A DNA stretch of 64,000 bases, from assembly GCA_932521025.1 (NCBI GenBank), contig OW051470.1, positions 5,256,501-5,320,500 of the forward strand, in the 5' to 3' direction. The DNA comes from Oscheius onirici (taxonomy: Eukaryota; Nematoda; Chromadorea; Rhabditida; Rhabditidae). Below, in pieces: positions 1 through 12,509 of this stretch. Position 1 is the first letter of the stretch. Each line of letters starts with the position of its first letter. Under the pieces are notes generated by a model that had not been told where the DNA came from, ran no database searches, and worked only from the letters and a program-made list of their open reading frames with translations. The translations under genes were made by a program, and so were the position numbers.

Positions 1-538
1 AGTAGATGGTCTGATCGATTGAGAAACATCGAGACAAGGCATTTGTACAACCTTGACATTTTTCTTGTGTGTGGTTTAACTCGATTTTTATCCCAAGTTG
101 CGACAGTTGATCTTCAATGAGAATGGCTGTTTGAAATTTTACAATGCATAATGGCTTTATGCCACTTGAAAGCGATGTTGTACCTAAAAGTGATGTTGAA
201 AGTGATGTTGATGTGAGATGTTGGACAGGTCAAATTCAGTCTGCAGAAGAAAAGTTTTCTCTCACGATTCAGCTGTTTTCTCGGTATTCTGATCTCTTTT
301 TGATCGAAAACATCGAGGCAAGACAGTATTGGATGAGGCTAGAAACACACTTTTTGACGACAATCACGATCTGATGGAACATCAATCTGCTGCATATGAG
401 AACCTGTACCTACGATCTTAATTTAATACAAGAAGTGAAAGCTTTATCGAACCGGTAACTTTTTGATAATTAGTGATCACAGTCGAGAGATCCTCGCCTG
501 AGCAAATTGTACCTAACGTAACTTTGATATGTGAACAA

Positions 539-3244
539 TTAGTTGACGAGGGGATGGACTTGCACTACAGCAAGAATTTGACGTGTCCAAATCACACATC
601 CTGCTGAAAAATATGTGTACTTCTAAGATCTCCGACTGGACTTACGGTTTTGAGATAAAGAGAAGGCAGTCATGACCGCTTCGAATTGCGGATGTTTAGC
701 CCAGGCAAAAATCAATTGGCTCAGATGACCTTGATTCGCGATGGCTGCCATGAATTCAAGCAGTCGTTCTCGCATGCCGATATGTTGAGTTGAGACACTT
801 TCCATGAAGAGATTAATCAAGTTGTGTTGGGGAGGAGACGAACAGCTGAGAACGGTTTAAATAGTCTGTAATTCGAAACAAGATACCCGAGATATTTGCA
901 AAGTATGGCGGATCCTGGACAGGTCAAAATCTTCCAGAAGAGAAGCAGTAGTCGCGAGCTCAGATCCTGCATTGTTTCAGCTTCTTTCATATTTTGCATA
1001 TAAATCGTATCCTAAGGTTGAGTCTATCAAAAAGGACGAGGAATGGACTTACATGATTCAGGTACATCGTAAAGAGGCAGCCGACAAGACTCTCGGCTGC
1101 ACATAGTTCGGCACTCTGGTCGTCGAGAGTCACCTTGGTCGAAAGAATCCTATTTTTGTCTTCTGGACTGCATCTGGTGAGGATCTCCATAAGTGAACGG
1201 ACCATCGTCAGTCGTCCGGCGTCTCGATTTTCACTCATCCAATTGCAAATTAGTTCCGGTAGATAAGTATAAGAAGCAGCTTGAGATTGAGCCGCCCCAT
1301 TCTCCGGGTTCGCCTGATAGTCTGATGCTGTGATCTCCGGTGCTCTGACCAAGGAAAGGATAATTTTCATTCCAATGGTCTTGATCTCTCTGATTTCTTG
1401 TATAATTTGTGGTTGAGTTGTACTCGGGTTTTGGCTTGAATAGTAGTCCTGACGAAGACATGCCAGAATGGACAACACTCCGTTTTGTTTGGTAATGTTT
1501 GCCTGAGCACATTCTTTCAAAGAGATATATAGTAGACAAGACTCACCTTCACCAAAGGATTATTTCTTTCGGCTATGTAAAGGAACATCAAGGCGGCTTT
1601 TGTAATTTGGACCTCAGTTGATCCGATCAATTTCAAAGTGGCAGCTGTCAGTTTGTCCAGATCGCTTATATTTTGAATATCCGACTGGAGACTGGCAAGG
1701 AAGGTAAGGCAATCTAGCAAAACGCGAGGAGATCCGTGGGACAGCATGTTTCCGATCAACTGAAAATCATTAAACAATTTTGAAAGTTTTGACAAAGTAC
1801 CGCAAAAGCACGGACAGATTCCATCTGTTGCCGGAGTTGTTGTCTTATCCCCGCTTTCGTGTACAACTTGAGCAAAAGTTGAGGGATCTTATAAAGAACT
1901 TGTTCTTCTACATTTGGGACAAAGTATCGCTTGAGAAGCTCCGGAATAAAATTCGACTGGATCAACCTCTGTTGGCACCTCTCGTTCCTCGCAAAAGAGG
2001 AAATGCAGTCGAGTGCCAGTTGGCGTTCCATCTGATTCATGTATTCTTGGTCCGGACAAACTATTCTGACCAAATTGTCGATGCAAGTATGGTCTCTGTA
2101 AGAGCAGAGATGGAAGATAACGCAAAAAGGACTACCTGCTCAACTCCGAGATCCGTAACTTTTTAACACGGAGACTGCTTGCTCGTACGAGAACGTAAAA
2201 GATTTTGACGGCATAGTAAGTGTATTCCTTGTTGGGACTGACATTCTATGTTTTATTAACGAAGGGAACTCACGTCAAGAATGAAGCTAGAATGTGGATT
2301 GGTTTTCCAGGAAGTTGGGCTATGTACTCGTCGAATTTGTCAACTCCTCCTTGGTTCGAAACCCGGCGGTAGATGTAGAAAAGATACTTCAAGGTTCGAT
2401 TTACTTGCTGATTCTAAAGAATTATTTGTTACAGAAATAATGACATAGGTACCCAAAATGTCTTCATTTTCGGGTCTAATTGTTTCATTGTGTTCTCATT
2501 GAAAGTCAAAGATCCGAAGATTGCTCCCAACAACTCTTTTTTGGTTCCATCGCACACACAATCAAGAGGAACAGGAACATTCGCCTGAGCTTCTTTTCCA
2601 GACTGATCAAAAATCAGCCTGTTCAACCGATGAAAGACATCTTTAATGTGTTGCTGAAAAGGTCTTTTTCGGAAAATTTAAAAAGAAGTACTGACCGGGT
2701 CGTAGTTGACAAGCTCGACGTTTTTCAAGATGGTAATAACATGACGGACTTCAGCTTCGACATCTTTCGCAGTCCAATGAACCTGTGGAACTGGATAGAT
2801 GTTCTCTGTTCCCATCGACGATATCATGTTCCAGGTCGGCATTGTAGAATATTCCGTAAAATTGGTGTTTATCGAGAGGTGACTGAATGCACTCATCACT
2901 GATCCTGCTGACATGACTGAATGATTTGACCGTACTGAATGTGCCTGTATAATTCGGTATCTTTCAGAAATTTATTTTTTCTCACTGGTGACGGGTTGTA
3001 AAAACCATTTCGAATGTGGGGATGTTGACTCATCCATGAATCCAAATGGGCTTGTCTCTCATGACGTGCGACTTGTGGATTGCGAACTGGCATTGAAGGC
3101 ATGTTGTTCAGCTGTTGCCTGGAACTGAATTTGTTGGTATCACTTGAAATCTCACATAGGCAGAAAAGGAGTGCAGCCCGAGGTGGAAGGCCGCGGATCG
3201 TAGTAGTGTCCATTTGGTGGTACGGGATAAAAGTTGTTATTCAT
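539..3244 (-). CDS. Beta-catenin-like armadillo-repeat protein
   Basis: Multi-exon gene read leftward. I start it at the ATG at 3244 (MNNNFYPVPPNGHYYD), 13 nt after a CTTTTCAG acceptor that probably takes a spliced leader. The first intron (gtgag...ttcag) is only about 31 nt. The body is alpha-helical armadillo-type sequence. Stretches such as SPRVLLDCLTFLASLQSD followed by LDKLTAATLKLIGSTEVQ line up by eye with beta-catenin arm repeats 7-8 (SQRLVQNCLWTLRNLSD, then a GTLVQLLGSDDINV-type helix). An earlier YYAVKIFYVLVRASS fits the FYAITTLHNLLLHQEG position. Beta-catenins act in Wnt transcription and cadherin adhesion, and nematodes have several divergent ones; I cannot say which this is. The last exon is short and the stop at 539 is my best reading. 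Other armadillo families remain possible. Confidence 0.6.
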
Positions 3245-6200
3245 CTACAGCTACAGTCTGAAAAGCATATTTCAATGCAAGAAGACGAAAGATGCGAGAA
3301 AGACTGTATACAGCTGGACATTCAGGTGCAGCTGTTTAATGGCTGGTCGTGTACAGTCGACCAATGAGACAGCTGCTGTCCAAGAAAAACAGTGATACAA
3401 GCGCTAATAATGATGGATTCATGATACTGGACACTTTTGGAGATCTTCTATTGATTTTGAAGTAAATCGACTTCGAGACGACTCTTTCTCATTAGAGAAG
3501 GAAATGACTTCTTGAAACCGTAACATGATGGCAGACTAAAAATATCCAAGAGGAGGTCAGATCGGGAATTCAAAGAAGTACCAAATGTACCAATGTGTTT
3601 TGACTGAGGAAAGATGACTGCTTCCGAGTGTCCTTAGGGAGAGTGTACAAACACGGTCCTTTCTCATCAAACACTGTCACTATTTGAACCGGTCGCGAGA
3701 TGATTATCCCCTAAGACAACCGTATCTCTCGTAAGTCACAGTGTCTGGTATGTCTAAGAGATTGTTTCCCAGAGTGATTATCAGAAGTACTCGAGGAAAA
3801 TAGTAATTAGCCGTGAAACAAATGGCACGGAGACCCGACCGGAGGGAAACATCTGCCGACCGGCTGTCGTGAATTCAAATTTCGTGAGCCACCTGACGGA
3901 AATTCGAATTCGTGAGAAAAGGAGAGGTGAGTGAAATGGGTGAGATCTGAGAGGACGATAAGAGAGAGAGAGAGTCTGTCCCCCAGCTGTGGGAAAGGCA
4001 TGCCAACACTCGTCGACAGCAGGTGCCGATGGGTCACAGAACAGCATGATTTTGATCGATTACATCGCGAGCAGTTTTAGTTCTCTCCTGATGAAGTCAG
4101 TCAAAAAAGAACTGGTTCTCCAATTGGAGAGAGAAAACTTTTCGAAGAGCAGTGTAAATGACTCGTAAGGACCTGTCACTTTGGTGCCAAGAGGAGAGTG
4201 AGATCGTAAAAGTAATGACAAATAGAGTCTGTTTGGTCAGTTGTTGAGACAAACAGCTGAGGCTGACCCTCTCGGATTGTCTTTCCTGGACTGCATATAA
4301 AGAGGATAAGTGAGTGAATCGAATTGATGGACATGTCAAGGACGATTGCTGTCAAGAGCCTGAGTTGAGTGGATCGCACTGATTGGGGAATTCAATGGAA
4401 TTACAATTTGGAGTCATGCAATCCCGATTGGAAAATGAAAGCGATTGAAAAAGCAATAATAAATTACAAATATTGATTGAGTGACAGAAGAGACTAGTGC
4501 TAATCCCATTAAGGTGCAAAAGGAAGAAAGCAAGGGCAGGTGGTAAGGTTGGCCGAGTGCGAATTTGAATAGGCGTGTGTGGAGAGAGAATAGAGGCCAG
4601 AGATTATTGCGCGGGTGGAAGGCAATGGTCCAAAACGACCTTAAAAAACATGGCTTATCTGGCTTGATCGATCTCTCTGGGAGTTACTGACTGAACAGAT
4701 CCTCCTCCTTCGGAAAATGGTAATCGAGATGTCAATCAGTTCGCGATGGGAAATGTCATTAGGTGCCGCCATGGGCACATTCCCGAGCTGTGGCGAATAA
4801 ATTACGATCACAATTTATGACCATTGTTCCTGGTGGACATGAAGGGTGTCAGGTGTTTCCACTAGGGCATATACCCATGTTCTCAAAAACTTTATGAATA
4901 GTTCGAACGAGACCGTCTGTCTTGTCCTAATTGGCCAACGAATAGATGTCACCAGATGCCACGACCCCCTAGTGCGAAGTCTGTTTGCCATGAGTGGCAG
5001 TTGCCGGTTGCGCAATATACTCAGCCCGTAAGCTCTTCGGACATTCAAACCGGGAGGAAACAGCTATCGCGGTTGTCAATCTCTTCATCAATTTCAATCG
5101 TCGACATATTTTGTCATGATAACGGTTAACCAGAAGGTCAAATCGTTTGGGAAACGGTAACCTGCTTTGAATCAAGCGTGCAACCTGAAGTCTTTGTTTG
5201 CCTTATCGGTGCCTGGGAGATGGATAGATTACGGTAATTCCCGTCCCCGGGTTAATCCGTTAATTGAGACGCGGCTTGCGCAACCTCTCCTCGGTCCAAG
5301 TACACGTAACGGGAGTCATTGTTGCCAGCAGAGGATTACCGGGTGGAAGGGTACTTCTTGTGGATCTTTTGTCCTGAGTGACGTGGCACTCGGAGCTATT
5401 TTTGCCGATTTTTAGTCCTCCAAAACGAGGTCGCTCTAATCTCGGGCATATCTTTTAGGCTCATTTTACGGAAGTTATCCCTCCTCGTTCATCACCAGTA
5501 ATCAAACGAAGCGGAAAAAGAATTTCCGTTCGCTACAGAACAGGCTCGTTGAACATAAAACGCGCATTCTAATTCAAAACTAGTTGTAGAGCCTATTTGA
5601 TCTGATACGGCTCTTCTTCAGTGTCAACACTCCACCGAATATTTAGCCGGGTTACAAGGAAGGAGCTGTTTATAGGAGCTACTCTTGAACTCGGATCAGA
5701 AGTCGAGGTTTTCAAAAGCCTGGGCTAAACCCATCGACTCCATTCAGTGTCTTTCTCTCTAATCCTTCTTCTCTTCCTCGCAGAGTCAACATATCAATAA
5801 TCCTTTTACGTAAAAACATAGAGCTTGTCTCTGAACGTCAGTTTCGTGAGCAGAAGTGTTGGCGAAAAAAGACAAGTTTGTAGGCTATAGACAAACTGTT
5901 TTGGTGACAACTCAGGACAACGTGTGTCAAGCTCAATTTTCTGTTCCATGATTTTTGCGATTGAACACCTTTTCTTGGGTCTACTCGTTCAAAACATAAA
6001 CGGCCGAGACTACGACAGACAGCTTCCATTTTCTGCTAGTCGGGTAGAATTTGTAGGAAATGCCAACTCGAACTTGTCATGCTGCAAATGTGGATGCTGT
6101 GCAGTCAGTTCCATCTTTGTTCCTTACTTTTATGTTGGCTTCCTTCTGAATGTTTTTCGTTCCTTGAATCACCTCAGACAATCAACTGGCAAAAACTCTC

Positions 6201-7149
6201 ACGAGAGACATCATAATCCCATGTTTCTCTGGACGGAGATCTAAAGTTTGTTGTCGGACGCGCTTTCCAGCTTGTTGTTTGTAAGACATCTGACCCTCTT
6301 TCAAAAGGTTTTCATTAGACTTGGACAAATTGGGATGGGGCAACAATCAAGCTAAAACGGCTGATTCTACACGTCTGCTCGGCTAATTTCCATTACGGGT
6401 GCAGAACAATTTGTTCGGAAAAGATCACGAGATTGGGTGGTCGGTAGGGTTTTTTAGGTCAAAGTTTGAGAGAAATGATAAAATATTTGTGCTCCCCTTT
6501 AAATTCAGAAGGTCTACAGAGGAATACAACTATTCGAAGAAATCTTCTTTGAAACTTCTTGAATCACGAACTCGCGTAACCCATAGTTCCCGATTTGGTT
6601 TCCGGAGAAAGTCTTGTTTGTCCAGTCTCATCTTCAGGCAAGTACCCCATTTTCACTCCAAGATTAAACTCGTCTCCACCTTCTAAACAGGGTTTTATTT
6701 GCGGTGGGTGGATGACGAGTCGAGAAGTAGTAGTACTAGCTCCTCGAACTTGGTGAAGAGAGACAAGTGACATCTGTCCAGTTGATTAGACTTTCAACTA
6801 CTGACTCAAACAGACTATTTGCAGTTTCTGACCTTTTTCGCAGCAATTTTCTGGCTTTCCAACAAATGAAACTGATCCGACTGATGTCAGTCTAACTCGA
6901 TCGAAAACGCTAATTGGAGTTTGATGAATTCGGCTATAAAAGGGCTCTTTGGAAGCTCAGGAGGGGCGGAGCGACTCTTCGACTCATCATTCATCTCAAT
7001 CTGGTCGAGAGACAAAAGGCGGGACACTTCACTCTCTTTTCCAGTCCATTTTTAATCGTCAGGGCGTGAGAAGGGCAAACATCAGAGAAACACCTTTTGT
7101 TCTTCTCACCTATATCATTTCTTTCCTTACTATTTGATGCTCTTTGCAG
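3245..7149. other. Long intergenic region, no supported gene
   Basis: The ORFs here are short, on both strands, and show no recognisable family or consistent splice pattern. The visible structure is a short (GA)n run at about 3960-3974 and, near the right end, the TATA box of the neuropeptide gene. It probably holds the 5' regulatory DNA of the beta-catenin-like gene to the left and of flp-24 to the right. Confidence 0.5.
6935..6941 (+). promoter_or_regulatory. TATA box upstream of flp-24
   Basis: A clean TATAAAA lies in the context GGCTATAAAAGGGCTC, about 210 bp before the flp-24 ATG. The next 70 bp are probably an outron or 5' leader, because the ATG itself directly follows a CTTTGCAG acceptor. 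No other TATA candidate this good was noticed in the intergenic region. Confidence 0.5.
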
Positions 7150-7401
7150 ATGTTCTTCTCCTTCCGCTCTATCTGCGTGGCTCTACTCTTCGTCCTCGTT
7201 GCCGCCGTTTCTGTCAACGCCAGAGCAGTTAGCTACGGTATGAATTCTCTAAAGAGTAAACTGAATACAGATTCAGATCTAGAAGGCATCCCAATGGGAG
7301 AGTACCGTTTGACGCCTTTTGGCGACTACGGTATGCCACAGAAAAGGGTCCCCTCGGCCGGAGACATGATGGTTCGATTTGGAAAGAGAGGAGCTATCTA
7401 G
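7150..7401 (+). CDS. flp-24: FMRFamide-like neuropeptide precursor FLP-24
   Basis: Secreted precursor: a hydrophobic signal peptide (residues 1 to about 26, MFFSFRSICVALLFVLVAAV), a spacer, then KR-VPSAGDMMVRFG-KR followed by GAI and stop. VPSAGDMMVRFG is the known peptide of C. elegans FLP-24; the Gly is the amide donor and the KR pairs are cleavage sites. The ATG directly follows CTTTGCAG, so the start is set by a splice or trans-splice acceptor. A 33-nt intron (7238-7270, gtatga...acag) is likely: it has no stop and is a multiple of three, so the unspliced frame also stays open, but removing it gives SYDSDLEG, matching the Asp after Tyr in the C. elegans propeptide as I remember it. In C. 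elegans FLP-24 promotes stress-induced sleep. Confidence 0.9.
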   Translation: MFFSFRSICVALLFVLVAAVSVNARAVSYGMNSLKSKLNTDSDLEGIPMGEYRLTPFGDYGMPQKRVPSAGDMMVRFGKRGAI

Positions 7402-7485
7402 CGGCGGACGATGAATGTTAACAAAATAAATGTTTTATCCCGTTTTTGTGGCAAGGAAATGACAAAAAATAAACAACAAAACAAG

Positions 7486-10400
7486 TTAGAGAGTTCTCCA
7501 GACATCTTTCGAGAGAACTGGACTAAGATTGGGAGCATTTCTCGGTTCGGGATACACCCCCATATCGCCAACAAATCGCTCATTTTCCGATTGACGCAGG
7601 CCACAAGGACGGCGAAGTTCATTTCCAACCTCGTGAATCCATTTGTTCGAAACCTGGAATTCCGATTCACAGGTCCTAGAAATCGATTCTTACCCATTTG
7701 ACTCCAACCAAGACGGGACAGGCCGCGTGTCGGGTCATCGGATTGCCTTCACCATTTCTAAACAGGTTATACCAAAACATGGCGTCGTTCTGAAACGAGC
7801 TTTGTATAATTTGAACTTTTTCATACCTTGGAAGGTCTGATGGTTGATTTTGCGTCTGTGAAGACAGTAGCCCCGCCGAATACTGGTTGAGACATCTGAA
7901 ATGACTATTGTCGATCGAATTAAGAGTATGTACATAAAAGAGAACAGTGGCAATTCGGTTGCCTGTTCCGAGAGACTCGAAAGACTTGGATTCTTCCTTG
8001 CGAGCATGGTCGAAATGAGGGTCGTAGTGGCCGCCAATTCCGTAGTTGGCAATCTGAAATCTCGTAATTGGCAATTTTTTCTCCAGATTCTTTAAAAAAA
8101 CTTTTGTTTAAATTTATTTCAAAAAATCAATTGACTTGAAATTTCTCGTCGGGAGCGATGGGAAAGGAAGACGTGCGAGCAGTAAAACTACGGGTGACGG
8201 ACATAGTTTGCGATCAGTACATGGCGGGTTCTATCGCTTTCTAAGGAAACAATGGATTCAGGCCTGTAGGAAGCTGGGAGAGGGTGGATGTGGAGTCATC
8301 TACGAAGTTTTCAACATGACGCGTCCAGATGAACACTACGCCGCTAAAGCAGAACTGAGTGGAAGAAATACCGAAGAAGAAATTCTGAAACTCGAAGGCA
8401 AAGTGATGCGTCTACTGAACGATGCTGGCACCAAACACGCACCTCGAATCATGAAGGAAGGAACTGAACGGAACTACAACTATCTGATCATGAGTCTACT
8501 GGGACCGTCGGTCAGCGATTTGAGGAAACAGCTACCCGAGGGAAAATTCACTCTTTTCACTAGTTTGGCCGTTGGTGTCCAGGGAATGGATGCTATCAAA
8601 GTAAGTCCATAATTAGAAGACTAATCGTTCTCTGTTCAGGAAATGCACAACGTCGGCTATCTTCATCGCGACGTTGATCACTTTCGGTTAAACACCAAAA
8701 ATGTTAGTTTAGGTAAAGCCGTCCAACCTCACGATCGGACTGATGGGAACCTCAAGAGAACGTTTTGTCTACCTCGTGGATTTTGGTCTGGCTCGCAAGT
8801 TTCGGTCTACGCGTTTTGATGGCAAGCAAGAGCTGAGGAAGAAGAGGAAGACTGTGCCCTTCAGAGGAACTCTTCGCTACTGCTCTCTCAATGTTCATTC
8901 GCAAGAGGAACAAGGTCGACACGACGATCTCTTTTCCCTCGTCTACATGCTCATTGAGATGATACTGGGAAATCTTCCTTGGTGCAATATGGATCGTGCA
9001 GAGACGGAGAAAAGCAAAGTTGATTCGGAGCAAGAACTGCTGGCCAAACTGCCGAAAGAGTTTGAGATCATTGTCACGTCAGCCAACTGTCTAGATCAGA
9101 TTCATTTCCATTTTAGACATCTGAAGAATCTTAACTACTCGCTCACGCCAAACTACGAGCTCATTCGAGCCCTTGTCTGTCGAGTTCTTCTTCGCGACTG
9201 TACTCAAAAGATGAAGTTCGATTGGGAGAGTGGCGGGGAATTCGAGAAGATTCTTCGAAAACAAGCTCTTCTTCATTCCGAGTTCGAAAAGTCCTGTCCA
9301 CCTCTCACAGAAATTCTGGCTCTCAATCGAACAACTGCCAATCTGAAGGAAGACACGATTCCAATAATCCATCCGGAAGATGCCGCCATGACACATTCTT
9401 CGATCGACGACACGGTCGAGACTCCGAGCAATGGAGCTCAAAAGGAAGCAAAGAACCAGAAGAAAAAGTCAAAGGTCGCTGTGAACAGTGGCAAAATGAG
9501 CGGCAGCAACAACAACAAGTACGCCTACAAAGCGAAGAGCAGACCGTCGGAAAGTCTACAGAAACACGATTAGGAAAGTAGAGAGTTAGACGAAACAGAA
9601 ACCTAATGAAAATTCTACCTAGTCCTACCTGTAGTTCTTCGGCCGTCTCCATTTCCAGATTCGTCATTAGGTCGATCCTTTTGTTCACAGTGTGTACTGC
9701 TTCGTGTTCCCAGTCTTTCAGCCAGGCACTACAAATTTCTTTCGCCTAGCTCATAGTCCAGACGAACCTTTTGCTAATTCGATACGTCGCAGTGACCAGT
9801 TTTCCAGAGGCTGCGTCGTGGACAGTAGCTCGAGCCAACTTGGGTTTTGCGAGCTCCTGAATCTCGCTGATCTCTTCGTCACTGATGACTTCTTTGAAGA
9901 GAACAGCCAAAGGGTTGAACCGCAAGATTTCGACCTGAGCGAACTGATATTTAGTTGAAAAAATCACCTTGATTGGAGCGTAGACTAAAAAGGGACGATC
10001 TCTCTTCAAGTAGCAATACAGCTTTGACTTTTCCTTCTCACTGACGGGAACTTCTCCACGACAAAGAGCTTCGTACATCGTTCTCTCCTTGTTCCCTAAA
10101 ACGCTTTCCGGACGTCGGTTATCTACCGAGCCCAAGGATCGACGCATATCGCTCTTTCGAACTCCTTCCTGTCCCAGCAAATCCTCGTACCATTTGACAT
10201 TACCCTTAGCTCGAGGGTGGGAAGGATCTGCAATGAGCAAGGTTTACAAGTTCAGTTTACAAATAGAATATTATCACTCACTCAGTTTGTAAAGATCCTC
10301 GGTCAGTTTGAGGGCATGCTTCAGATTTCCCTGTTTGTAAAGAGAAAATGCAAGATATTCGATGGCGTCCTCCTTGTCCGCCTGACCATCCTCGCCCTCA

Positions 10401-11065
10401 AGCTCAAGTAGTCTCAAAGCCTCTTCCATCCACATGATCGTATGGTAATAGTCCTCGTCGTTATAAGCAGCTCGTCCAATTTCAAAACAATCGTGAGCTG
10501 AAAGAGAAGCGATCCAACTGTATCTCTCTACCACTCACAATTGAAAGTGTAGTTTCCCTGTTGTTGATAGATTCTTCCCGCGGCCAAGTCTTTCGGGTCA
10601 AGACGGTAGGTGTCCTGTAGACGAAGAAGTCCGGTGGCTGCTCCAGTCAAATCCTCCTCAGTGGGATACCTCAGTCCCTCGTAATTGGCACTATCCAATG
10701 CGTCTAGAAGTTCTTTGGCCTGATTCGTCTTCATCTGTTTCTCAATCTCTCTCCACTCGAAAATCTTCTTCTTGATCATTAGAAAAGCGTTGATCGGATT
10801 CGCAATGTCTTTTTCTCCGGTCTCGGCTTGTTTGGCATTGTTTTCCTGGTACTTGTCAGCCATTCTGAAAGCAGCTTTAATAGGTTTCATGAAATAAAAC
10901 GAACTCTTTCAGTTTGGCCAGTCGTGTCTGCTCATTTTCAATATATTTGCGAAGCAGCTGTGGAATGGCCTTTTCCGACTCAAGTAGACCCTGCATGTCT
11001 GCGACCGAAGTGAACAAATCGGCCGTGAGAACTGGCAGCAGTGCCAGGACTGCTAACCACCACAT
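7486..11065 (-). CDS. dpy-18: Prolyl 4-hydroxylase alpha subunit
   Basis: Collagen prolyl hydroxylase of the ER: Fe(II)/2-oxoglutarate oxygenase, normally complexed with PDI. Start at 11065 (MWWLAVLALLPVLTA signal peptide). The N-terminal helical domain follows, then the TPR peptide-binding domain (HDCFEIGRAAYNDEDYYHTI), then the catalytic domain. The metal ligands are visible: PHFD (His and Asp) and the later His in TRHAACPVLVG; the Lys of VGVKW binds 2-oxoglutarate. The C-terminus runs VSNKWIHEVGNELRRPCGL to a stop at 7486. Introns of 37, 38 and 40 nt separate the last exons. One intron is huge by comparison (8054-9628, joining EELQ to IANYG) and contains the kinase gene on the other strand. 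The symbol is by homology; phy-2 or another paralogue is possible. Presumed role: cuticle collagen synthesis. Confidence 0.92.
8158..9573 (+). CDS. CK1/TTBK-like Ser/Thr protein kinase nested in a P4H intron
   Basis: Kinase of the casein kinase 1 superfamily, closest in feel to the nematode-expanded tau-tubulin-kinase-like group. ATG at 8158 (MGKEDVRAVKLRVTDIVCDQ). Visible elements: glycine loop KLGEGGCGVIYEV, Lys in AAKAEL, catalytic loop HRDVKPSN, DFG in YLVDFGLARKF, and the CK1-type motif RGTLRYCSLNVHSQEEQGR in place of APE. The C-terminal tail is basic and low-complexity. Three introns: 8217-8245 (29 nt), 8601-8639 (39 nt) and 8673-8712 (40 nt, splitting HRD from VKPSN). All key catalytic residues are present, so it should be active. 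The whole gene lies on the opposite strand inside the P4H intron 8054-9628. Substrate unknown; many nematode relatives are germline-expressed. Confidence 0.85.
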
Positions 11066-11266
11066 CCTGGAAGATTCTATACAAAGTGACCGAAAAGGCT
11101 GTGGAGTCGGAAAGCATGTTCTAAGTCAATAATTATAACAAGCAGTCAAAAGACGGGAAAGTTAAAAACGAAAAAAATTATTTATAGGCGCGACAAAAGT
11201 TTTGGTACACCTGGAAATACACGTGTAACAAAACTCAATTGAGCTGAATTGTTGGCAGCGAACATA

Positions 11267-12503
11267 TATTATTATTATTGTTTATTTCCAAATCGTAGAA
11301 TTATCTATGTTGGACAATGACTCTATTCCACTGTTCACTTGAAGCAGTTCACCAGGGTATATCGAAGCATTTCTTGAGGCAGTCTCTCCATCTTGAAGGC
11401 GGTTGTCTTCTAGGACGTTTTCTGTCGTTCGGGATCCAATTAGTCACGGCTCTTGCTCATCTATCCGTTCCCATAGCTGTAATCTTCCGAGCCCAGTTGA
11501 GTTTTCGCCTATCAGCCACTATAGTCCAGTCCTGTATTCTCGTAATATCCCTTATTCTTTGATTAGGCCATCGATGAAACCTAGTAATACTGAGCATCCT
11601 TCGTTCCATTTTTCGCTGTACAATTCTGAGTTGTTCTCTATCCTGTTCGGACAGTGTCCATGTTTCACACCCATACGTGACTGCCGAAGTGATATAAGCG
11701 TTAAAAAGATGCTGTCTTTTTTCCATAGGAATTGTATTATCGGTGAGCCATTTTGAATGCTGACTCCAGGCTAACTCCTTGTGATGGTTTAGCGGGATTG
11801 AGACGGGCACCCAGGTAGATTGTCTCATTTTGGAAAGAGAAAGCTTGCCCATTGACGTTGATTGGAGTTCTTGTTGTGGAGCAACTAATGAGCAGAACCG
11901 TCTTTTTGTCGTTGATACGAAGTCCGACTGTTGATGCTGCTTCAATCAGCTTTTTCAGCATTTTCTCCAATTCTGGACGGGACTTTGCAAGCGTAACATC
12001 GTCGGCATATTCCAGACTTGTCAAATGTCGGCCGTCCACCTTCAATCCCTGCGTTTCCCAGTCTATAGTTCTCAGAATGCTTCGTAAAACACAGTTGAAC
12101 AGGAGAGGCGAAAGTGTATCTCCCTGTCTTACTCCTTTTTGGAACTCGACTTTCACCTTCTCCTGATTCACAATGACATAGGTATTCGAAGATTCGTAGA
12201 GCCTCTGCAGCATCAGTACCAATTCCACGTCAATCCCGGCAGATGTCAGAGTACTCCAAACTGCGTTCCATTCAATAGAGTCGAAGGCTTTACAGAAGTC
12301 CACAAATGCGAGATAAATCGGAATAGAGTATTCCGTGCATTTCTCTGCTACTTGCTTGATGGTATGAATGTGATCCATTGTCGAATATCCCTTTCGGAAT
12401 CCACTTTGACTTGAATCCTCGAACTCTTCCAGCTTCTTCTCCATCCGTAGAAGAACAGCTTTGGTACACGTTTTGAGAACCGTCGACAGTAAGGATATCG
12501 CAG
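11267..12503 (-). pseudogene. RTE-like non-LTR retrotransposon, 5'-truncated and broken
   Basis: Reverse transcriptase fragment read leftward. It contains SGFRKGYSTMDHI, the catalytic FVDFCKAFDS block, GVRQGDTLSPLLF, YADDVTLAK, and a C-terminal tail typical of RTE/Jockey-type elements (TYGCETWTLSEQD, then IRDITRIQDW). The endonuclease and the first part of the RT are missing. The frame shifts at about 11,745-11,760 and a TGA interrupts a position that should be Trp near 11,456. The 3' side ends near an ATT-rich microsatellite (about 11266-11280), as RTE tails do, directly next to the left terminal repeat of the composite unit. Not functional. Confidence 0.75.
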
Positions 12504-12509
12504 CGAAGA

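Noticed and set aside
2349-2362. GGTTCGAAACC resembling a tRNA B box
   Set aside because: It lies within a coding exon of the beta-catenin-like gene, has no A box at the right distance, and the flanks do not fold as a tRNA.
3781-5415. Several ORFs of 60-90 codons on both strands upstream of flp-24
   Set aside because: No family resemblance, no splice pattern joining them, and composition like the surrounding intergenic DNA.
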